A DNA stretch of 64,000 nucleotides, taken from NCBI GenBank assembly GCA_026983775.1, contig JALSTK010000051.1, forward strand, positions 1 to 64,000, in the 5' to 3' direction. The position numbers and the translations under genes are program-made. The notes beneath the pieces are model-generated. The model was not told where the DNA came from. It did not search any database and worked only from the letters and a program-made list of their open reading frames with translations. Positions 42,535 through 52,626 of this stretch are shown piece after piece. This DNA is from Calditrichia bacterium. Lineage in GTDB: Bacteria; Calditrichota; Calditrichia; Calditrichales; Calditrichaceae. Numbering within the stretch: position 1 is the first letter of the stretch; each line of letters begins with the position of its first letter.

Positions 42535-45500
42535 ATGCAATTTAAAAGTTCGACTAAATCAAAAGTTTCATCTATGTTTCGACTTCTCCTTAATCTTTTT
42601 CTAATAACGATATTATTCCCGATTGATAATTATTCGTATCAGGCTTACAGACCACAAAGAGAGGACCCTCTGAATGAAATCTTATTCTGGACACGATTTA
42701 AAGAAATGGACAATTATGAATTTGAATGTATGACTGAGGATGAGAAGGGTACGCTATGGTTTGGTGGAAGAGGAACGGTTGCGCGTTATGATGGGGATAA
42801 CTGGTCGTTTTTTTTCTTATCGGGACCTCACCGAGAAGAACGCGTTTTATCGCTGTGCTCGGATGGGAATGAAACCGTTTATTGCGGACTCGAGTCCGGG
42901 CTGTGGGTACTTAAAAAAGGAGTTTGGGAAAAAGTTTTCCCCAAACAGAACGATTGGAAAGTATATATAAGCGAAGTTAGAAAATTTTCCGATGGCAGCA
43001 TTTGGGCGGCAAGTGATAAAGGGCTTATTGTCATTAAAGACTCCAAAACTTTTTTATATACTATCCCGGGAATCGGTTTAAAAAAGCAAAATATTATGCC
43101 TGAGGTTAAAATCTTGTATTTTAGCGGTGAATTCCCTCTGGGCTTTAATGTAGTCTCTGTTTGTGAAGGAAATAATGATGAGGTGTGGTTCGCTTTGGAA
43201 AGTAAAGAAATATTAAGAGTTAAACGAAGCAACCCCACCAAAGCCATAAATATTTGGAGGAATCTGGATAAGGGAAAAGGTATTGAAAAAGAGATGCCTC
43301 AACGGTTATTATTGGCGGATGACGGTAAAATATGGTCTGTAACCAGCCAGGCAAATAGAGGGATAAATATTTTTGACCCTAAAAAAAATAAATGGACGCG
43401 CTTCTACTTGAGCGAACTGTTTGGCGGCGACGATACCAATGAAGATATCATTCAAACAAAAGACGGTAAAATATGGATCGGTGGGATACGACGTCTTTTT
43501 ACCTATTTTGAAGGTCAATGGCGTGAATATACATCGTATCAAACCCCTTTACCCGCAGCCCGTATTCAGCTTTTGGAATCGAGAGATGGGAGTGTATGGA
43601 TAGGAGGAAAACATAATACCTTATACCGTCTGGATTATTCTCGAAATCGCTGGGAGATCCTGAAACATCTAAACTTTCATACGGAATCATTAGACGGGAA
43701 ACGATGGTTTATCTCTGTGGATAAACGAGTAGTTATGAACGATACCGCCACCGAAAACTGGGTTTCATATGGGACGGAAGACGGATTGATCGACAATCCA
43801 TTAGTGTTGATTACAACCTCCAAAGGACAGGTATGGGCTGCAGGCAGCCATCATTCTGTTGCGGCTACCGCTTTTTTTGATGGTCATCGATGGCAAAAAC
43901 AAATCTACCCTCAATTAGGGATGAGCATCCATTATAGAAATATTTTCGAAGCGGCTGACGGAACTCTATGGATAGGAGCGTTCGATACCATAATACGGAA
44001 GCCTTACTTGGGTGGGGTCCTAAATATACGATTGAATACGAATAATGAAATTACAAAAAAGCACTTTACCTATAGCGACATAGGTAGAAATGACGTAATG
44101 GGTATTACCCAAGACAAAGAGGGCACAATTTGGACGGCCGGAATTTTTGTAGAAAAATATGACGGGAAAACGTGGACCAAAATAACCCAACCGGCTGACC
44201 TGGCAAGCGGTTGGCTGGATGAAATTAAATGCGATAGGAAGGGTGGAATATGGGCTGCGGATGAAGGAGTGGGTTTATTCTATTTGCCGGAGAAAGGGAA
44301 AAAATGGCGTAAGTTTACTATCAATGACGGCTTAGCAAGCAATACCATCTTAAGTATATTACCTCTCATGGATGGCACTGTTTTGGTAGGTACAGAAAAG
44401 GGGATAAGCAGATTTGACGGCAATTCCTGGTTGACCTATGCTTTACCGAAGTCGATTACGATCCAAAGGGACGGAGGAATGCTGAATCAAACAGAAGACG
44501 GTTCCATCTGGGTTAATAATTCTTCGGCATCCTGGAACAGAAGCGCCCTTGGCCCATTGACTTCGAAAGAATGGACGTATGTTAGAAAAGTGTTTCGGAC
44601 CATTCATTATATACCGGAAAACATTCCGCCGAAAACAAAAATAATTATTGCTCCAAAACAGGTGTCCGAAAAAGGAAATCTGTTTATAAAATGGGCAGGT
44701 TCGGATTATCTTAATGAAACACCAGCGGACTTACTTCAATATTCCTTTCGTCTAAATAACGGCCCTTGGTCAAATTTTAGCTATGATACGCAAAAACTGT
44801 TCCTTGCTCTCGGTAGGGGAGCATATAGCTTCGAAATCCGTGCCCGGGATATGGATATGAATGTTGAAAAAGCGATCAAACGTCATATCTTCGTAGTTGC
44901 GCCTCCTCTTTGGCTTAGGCCGTGGTTTATTACTCTGGTACTGAGCTTTATTATAATCGTAACCATACTTGTGTATTACATCTATAGAAAACAATTACTC
45001 ATAAACAAAATGGAAGCGGAAAAAATACATGAAATGGATATGATGAAGCTGCGTTTTTACACCAATCTTTCGCATGATTTGCGGACTCCTCTTAATTTGA
45101 TACTTAGTCCTTTATCAGATTTATTGGAGAAAGCAAAAGAAAATAGAAGGCTAAAACAACAGTATGAATTAATGTATCGGAATGCTGTCCGTTTAAATAA
45201 TCTGGTTGATGAAATCATCGATTTCCGTAAAATTGAGACAGGCAGTATGGAATATACCCCTTCTTCTGCTTATATAAAAAGATTTATAGAGAATATTGTC
45301 GATTCGTTCAAACTATTAGCATTAAAACAAAAGATCACTTTTAAACTTATTGCCGATTTTGAAGATTGTTATGTATTATTCGATAGTGAAAAATTGGAAA
45401 CCATTCTATATAATCTATTATCGAATGCTTTCAAATATACTCCCGGGCATGGCCAAATAACGCTTTATCTGAACTTGAAGGACGGCAATGATAAAGAATT

Positions 45501-46578
45501 ATTGGAAATAAAAGTAGAGGACAGCGGTCCGGGTATTCCGGAAGATAAAATCAGTACTATCTTTGAACGCTATGTCCAATTAAAAATAAATAAATACAGT
45601 AATGAACAGGGGGCAGGGATTGGATTGGCGCTCACAAAAGAACTGGTTGAAATTTGCGACGGAAAAATATTTGCAGAAAACAAAAAGACCGGAGGGGCCG
45701 TATTTACCGTTCTTTTACCGTTGAGGATTATTCGACTGGAAGAAGAAATAAAACGCAAGGAAACGATTGCCCATGAATTGGAACAATTGAAACAGACGAA
45801 TGAAGTAGGTATTATGGAAGATAAAATGAGACAACTGATTTTGGTTGTAGAAGATTACGATGATGAGAGAGAATATATTACGAATAAATTGCTGGAAGAA
45901 TTCGATGTAATATCCGCGCGTAACGGGAAGGAGGGCGTTGAAAAGGCGAAAGAGATAATTCCCGACTTAATTATTAGCGATATTAAAATGCCTGAAATGG
46001 ATGGTTTCGAATTATGCAAAATGCTCCGTGATGATGCCGTTACCAGCCACATACCATTTATCTTCTTAAGCGGAAAACAATCGGAAGAAGCCAGGTTGGA
46101 AGGATTTCGCATTGGAGCAGATGATTTTGTTTCCAAACCGTTTAAATATTCATTATTGCTAGCGCGCGTTAAAAATATTTTCGAACGAAGACAAAAGATG
46201 CTGGAACGGTTTAATAAAGACCTTGAAATTAGTCAGGAATATCTCTCTTCCAAAGAAGGGGAATTTTTAAAAAAAGCCAAGGAAATTGTGGATAAATATA
46301 TGTCGGATGAATCATTTGATGTTTTGGTATTGTGCAATGAAATTGGAATGAGCCGTACACAATTGTTCAGAAAATTCAAGGCATTAACCGGAGATACGCC
46401 AAATTCGTTTATCCGCCGTATACGTTTGCAAAAGGCGGCTGTCCTGTTGAAAAAATCCGATATGAATGTAACCGAAATCTGTTATGAAGTAGGATATAAA
46501 TATCCGGGGCACTTTTCCCAGCATTTTAAAAAACAGTTCGGATGCACACCGAAAGATTTTCAAAAGATAGATAATTGA
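42535..46578 (+). CDS. Hybrid two-component system sensor-regulator (HTCS)
   Basis: I start at the ATG at 42535, which has AAGGAGA about 10 nt upstream and gives a signal sequence; a reading from 42382 adds an unlikely lead. The 1347 residues show a periplasmic two-lobed beta-propeller (about 40-700; repeated W-F-G-G-R/I-W-I-G-G motifs), a Y_Y_Y domain (about 700-790), a transmembrane helix (about 796-820), HisKA with His847, an HATPase (about 950-1062; N-A-F-K-Y, G-A-G-I-G-L), a receiver with Asp1149 and a C-terminal AraC-type HTH (about 1250-1347). In Bacteroidota such proteins bind oligosaccharide in the periplasm and activate the neighbouring sugar locus, which fits here. Confidence 0.95.
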   Translation: MQFKSSTKSKVSSMFRLLLNLFLITILFPIDNYSYQAYRPQREDPLNEILFWTRFKEMDNYEFECMTEDEKGTLWFGGRGTVARYDGDNWSFFFLSGPHREERVLSLCSDGNETVYCGLESGLWVLKKGVWEKVFPKQNDWKVYISEVRKFSDGSIWAASDKGLIVIKDSKTFLYTIPGIGLKKQNIMPEVKILYFSGEFPLGFNVVSVCEGNNDEVWFALESKEILRVKRSNPTKAINIWRNLDKGKGIEKEMPQRLLLADDGKIWSVTSQANRGINIFDPKKNKWTRFYLSELFGGDDTNEDIIQTKDGKIWIGGIRRLFTYFEGQWREYTSYQTPLPAARIQLLESRDGSVWIGGKHNTLYRLDYSRNRWEILKHLNFHTESLDGKRWFISVDKRVVMNDTATENWVSYGTEDGLIDNPLVLITTSKGQVWAAGSHHSVAATAFFDGHRWQKQIYPQLGMSIHYRNIFEAADGTLWIGAFDTIIRKPYLGGVLNIRLNTNNEITKKHFTYSDIGRNDVMGITQDKEGTIWTAGIFVEKYDGKTWTKITQPADLASGWLDEIKCDRKGGIWAADEGVGLFYLPEKGKKWRKFTINDGLASNTILSILPLMDGTVLVGTEKGISRFDGNSWLTYALPKSITIQRDGGMLNQTEDGSIWVNNSSASWNRSALGPLTSKEWTYVRKVFRTIHYIPENIPPKTKIIIAPKQVSEKGNLFIKWAGSDYLNETPADLLQYSFRLNNGPWSNFSYDTQKLFLALGRGAYSFEIRARDMDMNVEKAIKRHIFVVAPPLWLRPWFITLVLSFIIIVTILVYYIYRKQLLINKMEAEKIHEMDMMKLRFYTNLSHDLRTPLNLILSPLSDLLEKAKENRRLKQQYELMYRNAVRLNNLVDEIIDFRKIETGSMEYTPSSAYIKRFIENIVDSFKLLALKQKITFKLIADFEDCYVLFDSEKLETILYNLLSNAFKYTPGHGQITLYLNLKDGNDKELLEIKVEDSGPGIPEDKISTIFERYVQLKINKYSNEQGAGIGLALTKELVEICDGKIFAENKKTGGAVFTVLLPLRIIRLEEEIKRKETIAHELEQLKQTNEVGIMEDKMRQLILVVEDYDDEREYITNKLLEEFDVISARNGKEGVEKAKEIIPDLIISDIKMPEMDGFELCKMLRDDAVTSHIPFIFLSGKQSEEARLEGFRIGADDFVSKPFKYSLLLARVKNIFERRQKMLERFNKDLEISQEYLSSKEGEFLKKAKEIVDKYMSDESFDVLVLCNEIGMSRTQLFRKFKALTGDTPNSFIRRIRLQKAAVLLKKSDMNVTEICYEVGYKYPGHFSQHFKKQFGCTPKDFQKIDN

Positions 46579-46851
46579 TTCCTATTATCTTAATTATAAA
46601 CTTTTGTATTACCCCATTTCTTCCTGTGAATAGCTTCTATAACAAAAATATAATTAGTTAATTGAAGCCTCAAATTAGCCCTCGTTATTTATGGAGCCAT
46701 ACTTTTATAAAAAACGAAATCGTCAATATCCCGACCTGCCGGATGGGACTAATATTTAAATTTTTGGAACAAATTTATAAGAAAGTAAACGTCCTATAAA
46801 TTACTATTTTACGTAGAGAATAAAAGTCAATGTAAGTAAAGGTGTAAACTG
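46579..46851. promoter_or_regulatory. Intergenic region before the TonB-dependent receptor
   Basis: This 273-bp AT-rich gap should contain the promoter activated by the hybrid sensor. I could not identify a binding site with confidence. No terminator hairpin is visible after the sensor gene. Confidence 0.35.
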
Positions 46852-49731
46852 ATGTATAAAAAAAAATCAATATTTCCGTTATTTGTTTTGATAATCTTTG
46901 TTAATTCAGTATTTCTGTTCGCAGCTTCGGAAAAAATAACAGGCATTGTGATAGATAGTAAAACCAAGGAACCGCTTCCGGGCGCCAATGTTGTCGTTAA
47001 GGGTACTTTAACAGGCAGTTCCACGGATAGCGATGGTTTCTTCTTTATCCCGGATATCGAACCGGGCAATTACACGCTGCTTATAACATACGTTGGATAT
47101 AAAGATAAAGAAATAGCGATAGAAGTTAAAGCGGGAGAAAGCCCCAAATTGAAAATCGAGTTGGATTATGTGGCTATGGAGTCTGATCAGGCTATTATAG
47201 TTACTGCGCAAGCGGAAGGACAAATTAAAGCCATTAACCAACAGCTTTCTTCGAAGGCGATTAAGAATGTTGTCTCGGAGGCGCGGATAAAAGAGCTGCC
47301 GGACGCAAACGCTGCTGAAGCCTTAGGACGCTTGCCCGGCGTTACGATAAACCGTTCCGGCGGCGAAGCGAATAGTGTTAATATCCGCGGACAGAGCGGA
47401 GGTGCAAATTCATTTTATGTGGAAGGTATGCGCTTGATAGGCTCCGAAGGCAGGGGAGTGGAACTTTCTAATATTTCTTCTTCAATGATTGGTGGGATAG
47501 AGCTTCAGAAATCTTATCTGCCGGATAATGACGGAGATGTGAGCGGAGGCGCAGTTGTTTTTAAAATGAAAGAGGCAGACCCTGGCTTAATGGTAGACGT
47601 TCTTGCCAGGCAAGGCTATAACGGCCTTACAGAGTCGTTTCTTATGAATGATATTTCTGTTACCCTTGGAAATCGTTTTTTTGATGATCGGTTGGGTGCC
47701 ATAGTGAACTTAACCTATGATAAAAAAGATAGAAGCTCGGACCAGGTAAGTGGGGAGTATACAAGTTATCCTATCAGTACGGATGACCTGCCTGGTGTTG
47801 AACCTTTTAGCGGTACATTTAGCAGAAGAGTGGAGATACATAACAGATGGGGAGTTACCTATAATATCGATTACAAAACTTCTGACCATAAAATCCGATT
47901 TATGGGATTTTTAGCCTCTTTGGAAAGAGATGGTTCCCAAACTACAAATGAAATTCTTCGAACACCTAAAAAAATGCTTTATTCCGGGATGAAGTACTTA
48001 TCCAAAGATAACAGTTATCTTTTCGGCTTAAATGGAGACCACAGTTTATGGAAGATGAAACTGGATTGGGGAGCGTCCTATTCAAGTACAAAAAGGGAAC
48101 AACCCGGTATTTATGGAATAAACGGAGAGAACGTATTCAAATTTAAATGGGATAGAAATGCGAATATTGTGGATCTATTTGCTTCGGTCGCCGATCAGCA
48201 TGATTTTCGAGCAATCAACACAACAGCCACAAGTTTTAGCAGTACGTTGAATAAAGCTTCGGAAACGTCGTTTTATTTGAATGCGGAACTTCCTTTTAAT
48301 ATTAGCAATCTGATAGCCGGTCAGATTAAAATGGGCGGCAAGTTTAGAAGGGATGTACGCTCTTATAATAAAACAGGCTCCGAGGTGTGGTACGCTGCTA
48401 ATCCCACTTTATACGGCGTAGAAGGTACGGCTTTAATCGATTCGTTATATCCCGAATTAAATTATTTCCGTACGGACCGAAATATCATCGGATACGGTAA
48501 CTTTGCCAAAGACAAAGTTATCGGATTTAAGGCTGGAAAAAACATGAACTTATATTATCCTGTTGATTGGGATTTGACGATGGATGTGATAGAACGCTGT
48601 AAAAATGAATATCGAAGAAATTTGGCCTTAAAAGCAAATAACTATAATAACTCGGAGAATATTTCCGCGGGATACATTATGGCAAATATCGACTTTGGGC
48701 CGTACGTTTCCTTTATTCCCGGAGTTCGTTTCGAATCCTATATCGGAAAAACGGACGCTTATAAATATGTGGCCGATCCCAGCCGAATCGGTACAAAAAT
48801 ACCTGGTGATATTACCCCTGTTCAGGCAACCACGATTAACGATGAGTGGCTGCCCATGTTTACGCTTAAGGTAAAACCGTTAGATTGGTTCGACATACGC
48901 GCTTCAGTTACAAAAACTCTCTTACGTCCCAGTTTTCAGAGCATGAGTCCTCGATTGTCTGAAGATACTGAGTTTAACCGAGATTATGGGAATCCTTTAT
49001 TAAAACCGGCAAAAAGCCAGAACTACGATTTATATTTATCCTTTTATGAAAGCTATCTCGGTTTATTTACCGTGGGCGGTTTTTATAAAAATATTGTAGA
49101 CGAAATTAATTCGATAAATGATATTATAATAGACCCCGATTCACTAGGATTACCGGATAAATACAAGTTTAAAACATTCAGTACATTTGAAAATAACAAA
49201 TATTACAGTTTTATCAAAGGTTTGGAACTCGATTGGCAAACCAATTTATGGTATTTACCGTATTTTCTGAATGGTCTTGTCTTAAATGTAAACTATACTC
49301 TATTGGGGACGGAATCCAAACGTCGCTTATTATTTATTAGGGAAAGACAAATTCCCGTATATCCATTTCGAGAAACCATACTGGTTGATTCTTCCCGTAT
49401 TAGTAATGTTTTGGAATCGCCGAATCAAACGTTAAAACTCTCTCTGGGATACGAAAAAGGCGGTTTTTCCGGGCGTGTTTCTCTTTTTTATCAAGCGAGA
49501 GCCTTAAGCTGGGTCGCTCCTTATAAAAATGATAACGAAGCGACTGAACAAATATACAGGTGGGATGTACAGCTTTCACAAAGAATTATAGATGGGCTAA
49601 AGTTATATGTAAATGGAAACAATTTATCTGCCTGGCCGGATGTAACCTCTTTTTATTATTTTCCCGATAAAAAAACATATATTGAAAATTATGGCTGGTC
49701 CATGAATATAGGATTACGCTACCAATTGTAA
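46852..49731 (+). CDS. TonB-dependent outer-membrane receptor with carboxypeptidase-like N-terminal domain
   Basis: This 959-residue protein has a signal peptide (hydrophobic 8-25), then a carboxypeptidase-regulatory-like beta-sandwich (about 28-105; I-T-G-I-V-I-D, L-P-G-A-N-V-V-V-K-G-T). A plug domain follows (about 125-235; L-G-R-L-P-G-V, V-N-I-R-G-Q, G-I-E-L), then a roughly 22-strand barrel that ends in G-L-R-Y-Q-L. It would import oligosaccharides with TonB energy. Most Bacteroidota sugar loci pair SusC with SusD, but no SusD-like gene is present here, so this resembles the SusD-free TBDRs of Proteobacteria and Calditrichota-like bacteria. Confidence 0.93.
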   Translation: MYKKKSIFPLFVLIIFVNSVFLFAASEKITGIVIDSKTKEPLPGANVVVKGTLTGSSTDSDGFFFIPDIEPGNYTLLITYVGYKDKEIAIEVKAGESPKLKIELDYVAMESDQAIIVTAQAEGQIKAINQQLSSKAIKNVVSEARIKELPDANAAEALGRLPGVTINRSGGEANSVNIRGQSGGANSFYVEGMRLIGSEGRGVELSNISSSMIGGIELQKSYLPDNDGDVSGGAVVFKMKEADPGLMVDVLARQGYNGLTESFLMNDISVTLGNRFFDDRLGAIVNLTYDKKDRSSDQVSGEYTSYPISTDDLPGVEPFSGTFSRRVEIHNRWGVTYNIDYKTSDHKIRFMGFLASLERDGSQTTNEILRTPKKMLYSGMKYLSKDNSYLFGLNGDHSLWKMKLDWGASYSSTKREQPGIYGINGENVFKFKWDRNANIVDLFASVADQHDFRAINTTATSFSSTLNKASETSFYLNAELPFNISNLIAGQIKMGGKFRRDVRSYNKTGSEVWYAANPTLYGVEGTALIDSLYPELNYFRTDRNIIGYGNFAKDKVIGFKAGKNMNLYYPVDWDLTMDVIERCKNEYRRNLALKANNYNNSENISAGYIMANIDFGPYVSFIPGVRFESYIGKTDAYKYVADPSRIGTKIPGDITPVQATTINDEWLPMFTLKVKPLDWFDIRASVTKTLLRPSFQSMSPRLSEDTEFNRDYGNPLLKPAKSQNYDLYLSFYESYLGLFTVGGFYKNIVDEINSINDIIIDPDSLGLPDKYKFKTFSTFENNKYYSFIKGLELDWQTNLWYLPYFLNGLVLNVNYTLLGTESKRRLLFIRERQIPVYPFRETILVDSSRISNVLESPNQTLKLSLGYEKGGFSGRVSLFYQARALSWVAPYKNDNEATEQIYRWDVQLSQRIIDGLKLYVNGNNLSAWPDVTSFYYFPDKKTYIENYGWSMNIGLRYQL

Positions 49732-49864
49732 CATCGAATTTATAAAGGATGAAGGAGGCATCATCTATCGGTAAGACGATTAAAAGAAAGGAGGTTAATC
49801 GGTACTAATGTTCAAATGTTTTATCTAATTAAGGTTAATGTTTAACAGTTTAGGAGGATGTAAA

Positions 49865-51595
49865 ATGAAATATGTTGTTTCAATAATCATGTTGCTACTT
49901 TTTTCAAGCATTGTGTGGGCTCAGGTACCGGATACTGTGGCTGTGGCGCCCGGTTTGAATACTCTTGCCGATGCGTTGGAAGATGCGGCTAATTTCGGTA
50001 AAGTGTTCAAACTCCAACGCGGCGGAGTTTATGTAAATGAAAGGCTTGCCTATTCGATGGATTCTGTTGCCTCTACCTGCTATATTTACGGTGAAAAAGA
50101 ACCGGCAGACCAGCCGCCGGCAATGATTCAAAGATATATTGGACCCGGTGATGCTACCTGGGAAGTTCTGGTTGCCAGTGATTATCCCGCGAATGTTAAA
50201 TTTGAGAATGTTGGTTTTTATTGTTATTCCCAAAACGGAGAACCCTTTCTCGGAGCTGTGGATATTTGGAAAAGCGGCGGTTCTTTAGAACTTAATAATT
50301 GTTTCTTTGATGGTTCTAATTGGGCTGCTATTTTTGTTGAAGCGAATAACGTGGATATTAAAATAACCAATAATCTTTTTCTGAATTCAACTAATAGTGC
50401 CTTCTTCCAGCAAGGTCACTTATACGAAGGTTGGGGGGTTGTCGGAACTACCGCAGAAGTGTATAATAATACCATGGTAAATTTTGGTGGGGAAGGACAG
50501 GGAGATGGCGTTAAACTCGATACGTTAAAGATGCTCCATAATACCTGGCTATTAGTAGACCGACATGTTAGCTGGGACGGCTGGATGGGGCAAATTAACC
50601 GAATATTTGAAAACAATATTATGGTTGACTGTTATGCCCGTGGCTATGTTGGCCCGAGACCCGACTGGAAAGAACATCCGGACAGCGCCGGCTATGCGGG
50701 TGACAACGGAGACCAGGGAAAGACGCCCTCGCCCCTCGATAGTTTGGAAGGAGTTATACTGGTCGATTCTCTTTGGCGAGTGCTCGGTGATTCTACGTTC
50801 TTAGGCTCTGCCGAAGCGGAACGTCTCGTAAGTATCAGAAATAATCTTAAATATACCACCCAACTTTTAAAAGATCATCAAGCTTCTATTACCGCTACCA
50901 ACAATCCTCTCTTTAATAACTGGACATTAAAAATGTTCAATGACTTTCCCAATAAAATTAATGAAGGGAATTTGGATGAAACCGTTGACCCTGATTTTGT
51001 CCAGGGATTGCCGGCATCAGTTTACGAACCCTTCTTTAAGAATAATTACCAGCGCAGAAATCTCGGTGCACGGGAAGAGGGGTATCCTTTTATGGAGAAC
51101 TGGGATTGGAGCGGCCAGGGCAATTTTGCGCTTGTTCCTACCACCTGGCCGGTACCCCTTAACTTAAAACCGCAGGCCCCCGAATTGGAAACGGCCGGAA
51201 CGGACGGGTATCCTTTAGGCGACCTGAACTGGTGGGGTGAAAAAGTAGTGGAAGACTGGGAAAATGGTAGAGATTATACGGATATAGCCGATGAACACGA
51301 GGTTCATCCTATCGATTTCGTACTTTCGCAAAATTATCCCAATCCTTTTAATCCGGTAACTCATATCGTATATCAACTTTCCAGAAAAGCTCAAGTTAGT
51401 CTTGATGTGTATAATATAGTCGGGCAAAAAGTACGTACTCTGGTAAATAACGATAAAATGGCGGCCGGAGTACAGGAAGTAACCTGGGACGGCAAAAACG
51501 ATTTTGGTAAAAAATTGGGATCCGGAATCTATTTTTACAAACTAGCGGTGGATAACAAGGTTGTGGATGTGAAAAAAATGATGATGATTAAATAA
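49865..51595 (+). CDS. Secreted beta-helix protein with C-terminal sorting domain
   Basis: The ATG at 49865 follows AGGAGG, and the signal peptide is clean (hydrophobic 5-18, W-A-Q). The 576-residue product shows a right-handed parallel beta-helix (about 20-350: repeated N-N-x-F and N-N-T/I-M turns) as in pectate lyases, alginate lyases and related polysaccharide binders. The end (about 480-576) is a FlgD-like type-A sorting domain with N-Y-P-N-P-F-N-P and G-I-Y-F-Y-K-L, used by type IX secretion to export and anchor proteins. It should meet polysaccharide at the cell surface. Catalytic residues could not be assigned. Confidence 0.85.
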   Translation: MKYVVSIIMLLLFSSIVWAQVPDTVAVAPGLNTLADALEDAANFGKVFKLQRGGVYVNERLAYSMDSVASTCYIYGEKEPADQPPAMIQRYIGPGDATWEVLVASDYPANVKFENVGFYCYSQNGEPFLGAVDIWKSGGSLELNNCFFDGSNWAAIFVEANNVDIKITNNLFLNSTNSAFFQQGHLYEGWGVVGTTAEVYNNTMVNFGGEGQGDGVKLDTLKMLHNTWLLVDRHVSWDGWMGQINRIFENNIMVDCYARGYVGPRPDWKEHPDSAGYAGDNGDQGKTPSPLDSLEGVILVDSLWRVLGDSTFLGSAEAERLVSIRNNLKYTTQLLKDHQASITATNNPLFNNWTLKMFNDFPNKINEGNLDETVDPDFVQGLPASVYEPFFKNNYQRRNLGAREEGYPFMENWDWSGQGNFALVPTTWPVPLNLKPQAPELETAGTDGYPLGDLNWWGEKVVEDWENGRDYTDIADEHEVHPIDFVLSQNYPNPFNPVTHIVYQLSRKAQVSLDVYNIVGQKVRTLVNNDKMAAGVQEVTWDGKNDFGKKLGSGIYFYKLAVDNKVVDVKKMMMIK

Positions 51596-51624
51596 TATTA
51601 TCCACGCCGTTCGGTAGGATAAAG

Positions 51625-51662
51625 GGGCGGAATATATGAATCGAATATTCCGCCCTTTTTTT
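51625..51662 (+). terminator. Rho-independent terminator after the beta-helix gene
   Basis: GGGCGGAATAT (51625-51635) pairs perfectly with ATATTCCGCCC (51645-51655) around a 9-nt loop and is followed by seven T. It separates the receptor/beta-helix transcript from the enzyme genes that follow. Confidence 0.9.
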
Positions 51663-51758
51663 AAAACAATTTGATAGAGGTAGGCCGGAAAAATGATAAT
51701 CGAAGAAATTTAAATTAATAAAGTGTAAGCGAACTATTCTTAAAATACCTGACTTAAA

Positions 51759-52550
51759 ATGTTTGTACATCCGATAATACGCTTTCTTTACCGTCAACCG
51801 GGTCGTTCCTTTTTCAGACGGAAAAAAGAAGAATTCTATAATATTATATTACCGTATTTATATAAAAAATTGCCCAATGTGCAAATAGGTGAAAACAATG
51901 TTTTTACCAGCCCCTACAATCTGTCATTTAAGCATGACAAAGCAGCTTTAAAAATAGGTAATGATAATTTTTTTTCAGCAAAAACTACATTGGCGGTATT
52001 TGAAGAGGGAAAACTTGAAATCGGAGATTATTGCGCCATGTGGGAGGGGCGCATAGGATGCCGCTTTAAAATTACCATCGGAGATATGTTTTTAGCAGCG
52101 GAAAATTTTATAATTGAAGACAGCATCGGCCATCCGGTGGATAGCGAATGGCGAAAACGACAGATACTTTGGTTTGCGCAAAACAGAAGAAAAAAAACGA
52201 CTGAAAAATATGATGAAAGCGAACTTACCAAAGAAGAACGACAATTTATAGACCATTTTGCCTTTGCCGCCATGCCGCCCATGGAAGATGTAAATGTCGG
52301 CGAGATTATTATCGGGAATAATGTTTGGATTGGTAGGAATGTAACTATTTTAAAGGGTGCTAAGATAGGAGATAATTGTGTAATCGCAACCGGCTCGATC
52401 GTAACAAAAGAAATACCGGCAAATTGTGTAGCCGCAGGAATTCCTGCTAAACCGGTGAAAAAACTGCCCGTTATTCCTTTTCAGACAACAATGAAGAAGG
52501 TAAAAGAACAATATAAAGATTATATAAGTGATCCGAGAGATACATGGTAA
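51759..52550 (+). CDS. Hexapeptide-repeat acetyltransferase
   Basis: This 263-residue protein is of the left-handed beta-helix type. Repeated I-G-x-x hexapeptides run from about 40 to 100 and again from 185 to 240 (I-I-I-G-N-N-V-W-I-G, G-A-K-I-G-D-N-C-V-I). A-G-I-P-A-K-P near the end is the classic CoA-binding signature. The H-P-V-D-S-E segment near 125 is where the catalytic His of sugar O-acetyltransferases lies. It would acetylate a sugar or glycan. It is the first gene after the terminator. Confidence 0.85.
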   Translation: MFVHPIIRFLYRQPGRSFFRRKKEEFYNIILPYLYKKLPNVQIGENNVFTSPYNLSFKHDKAALKIGNDNFFSAKTTLAVFEEGKLEIGDYCAMWEGRIGCRFKITIGDMFLAAENFIIEDSIGHPVDSEWRKRQILWFAQNRRKKTTEKYDESELTKEERQFIDHFAFAAMPPMEDVNVGEIIIGNNVWIGRNVTILKGAKIGDNCVIATGSIVTKEIPANCVAAGIPAKPVKKLPVIPFQTTMKKVKEQYKDYISDPRDTW

Positions 52551-52626
52551 TAAAAACCTTCAGGGAAAGTATAATCACAAAAAAATCAGGGCATTATCAT
52601 TGCAAATTAAAAATATGGATGGGGAC

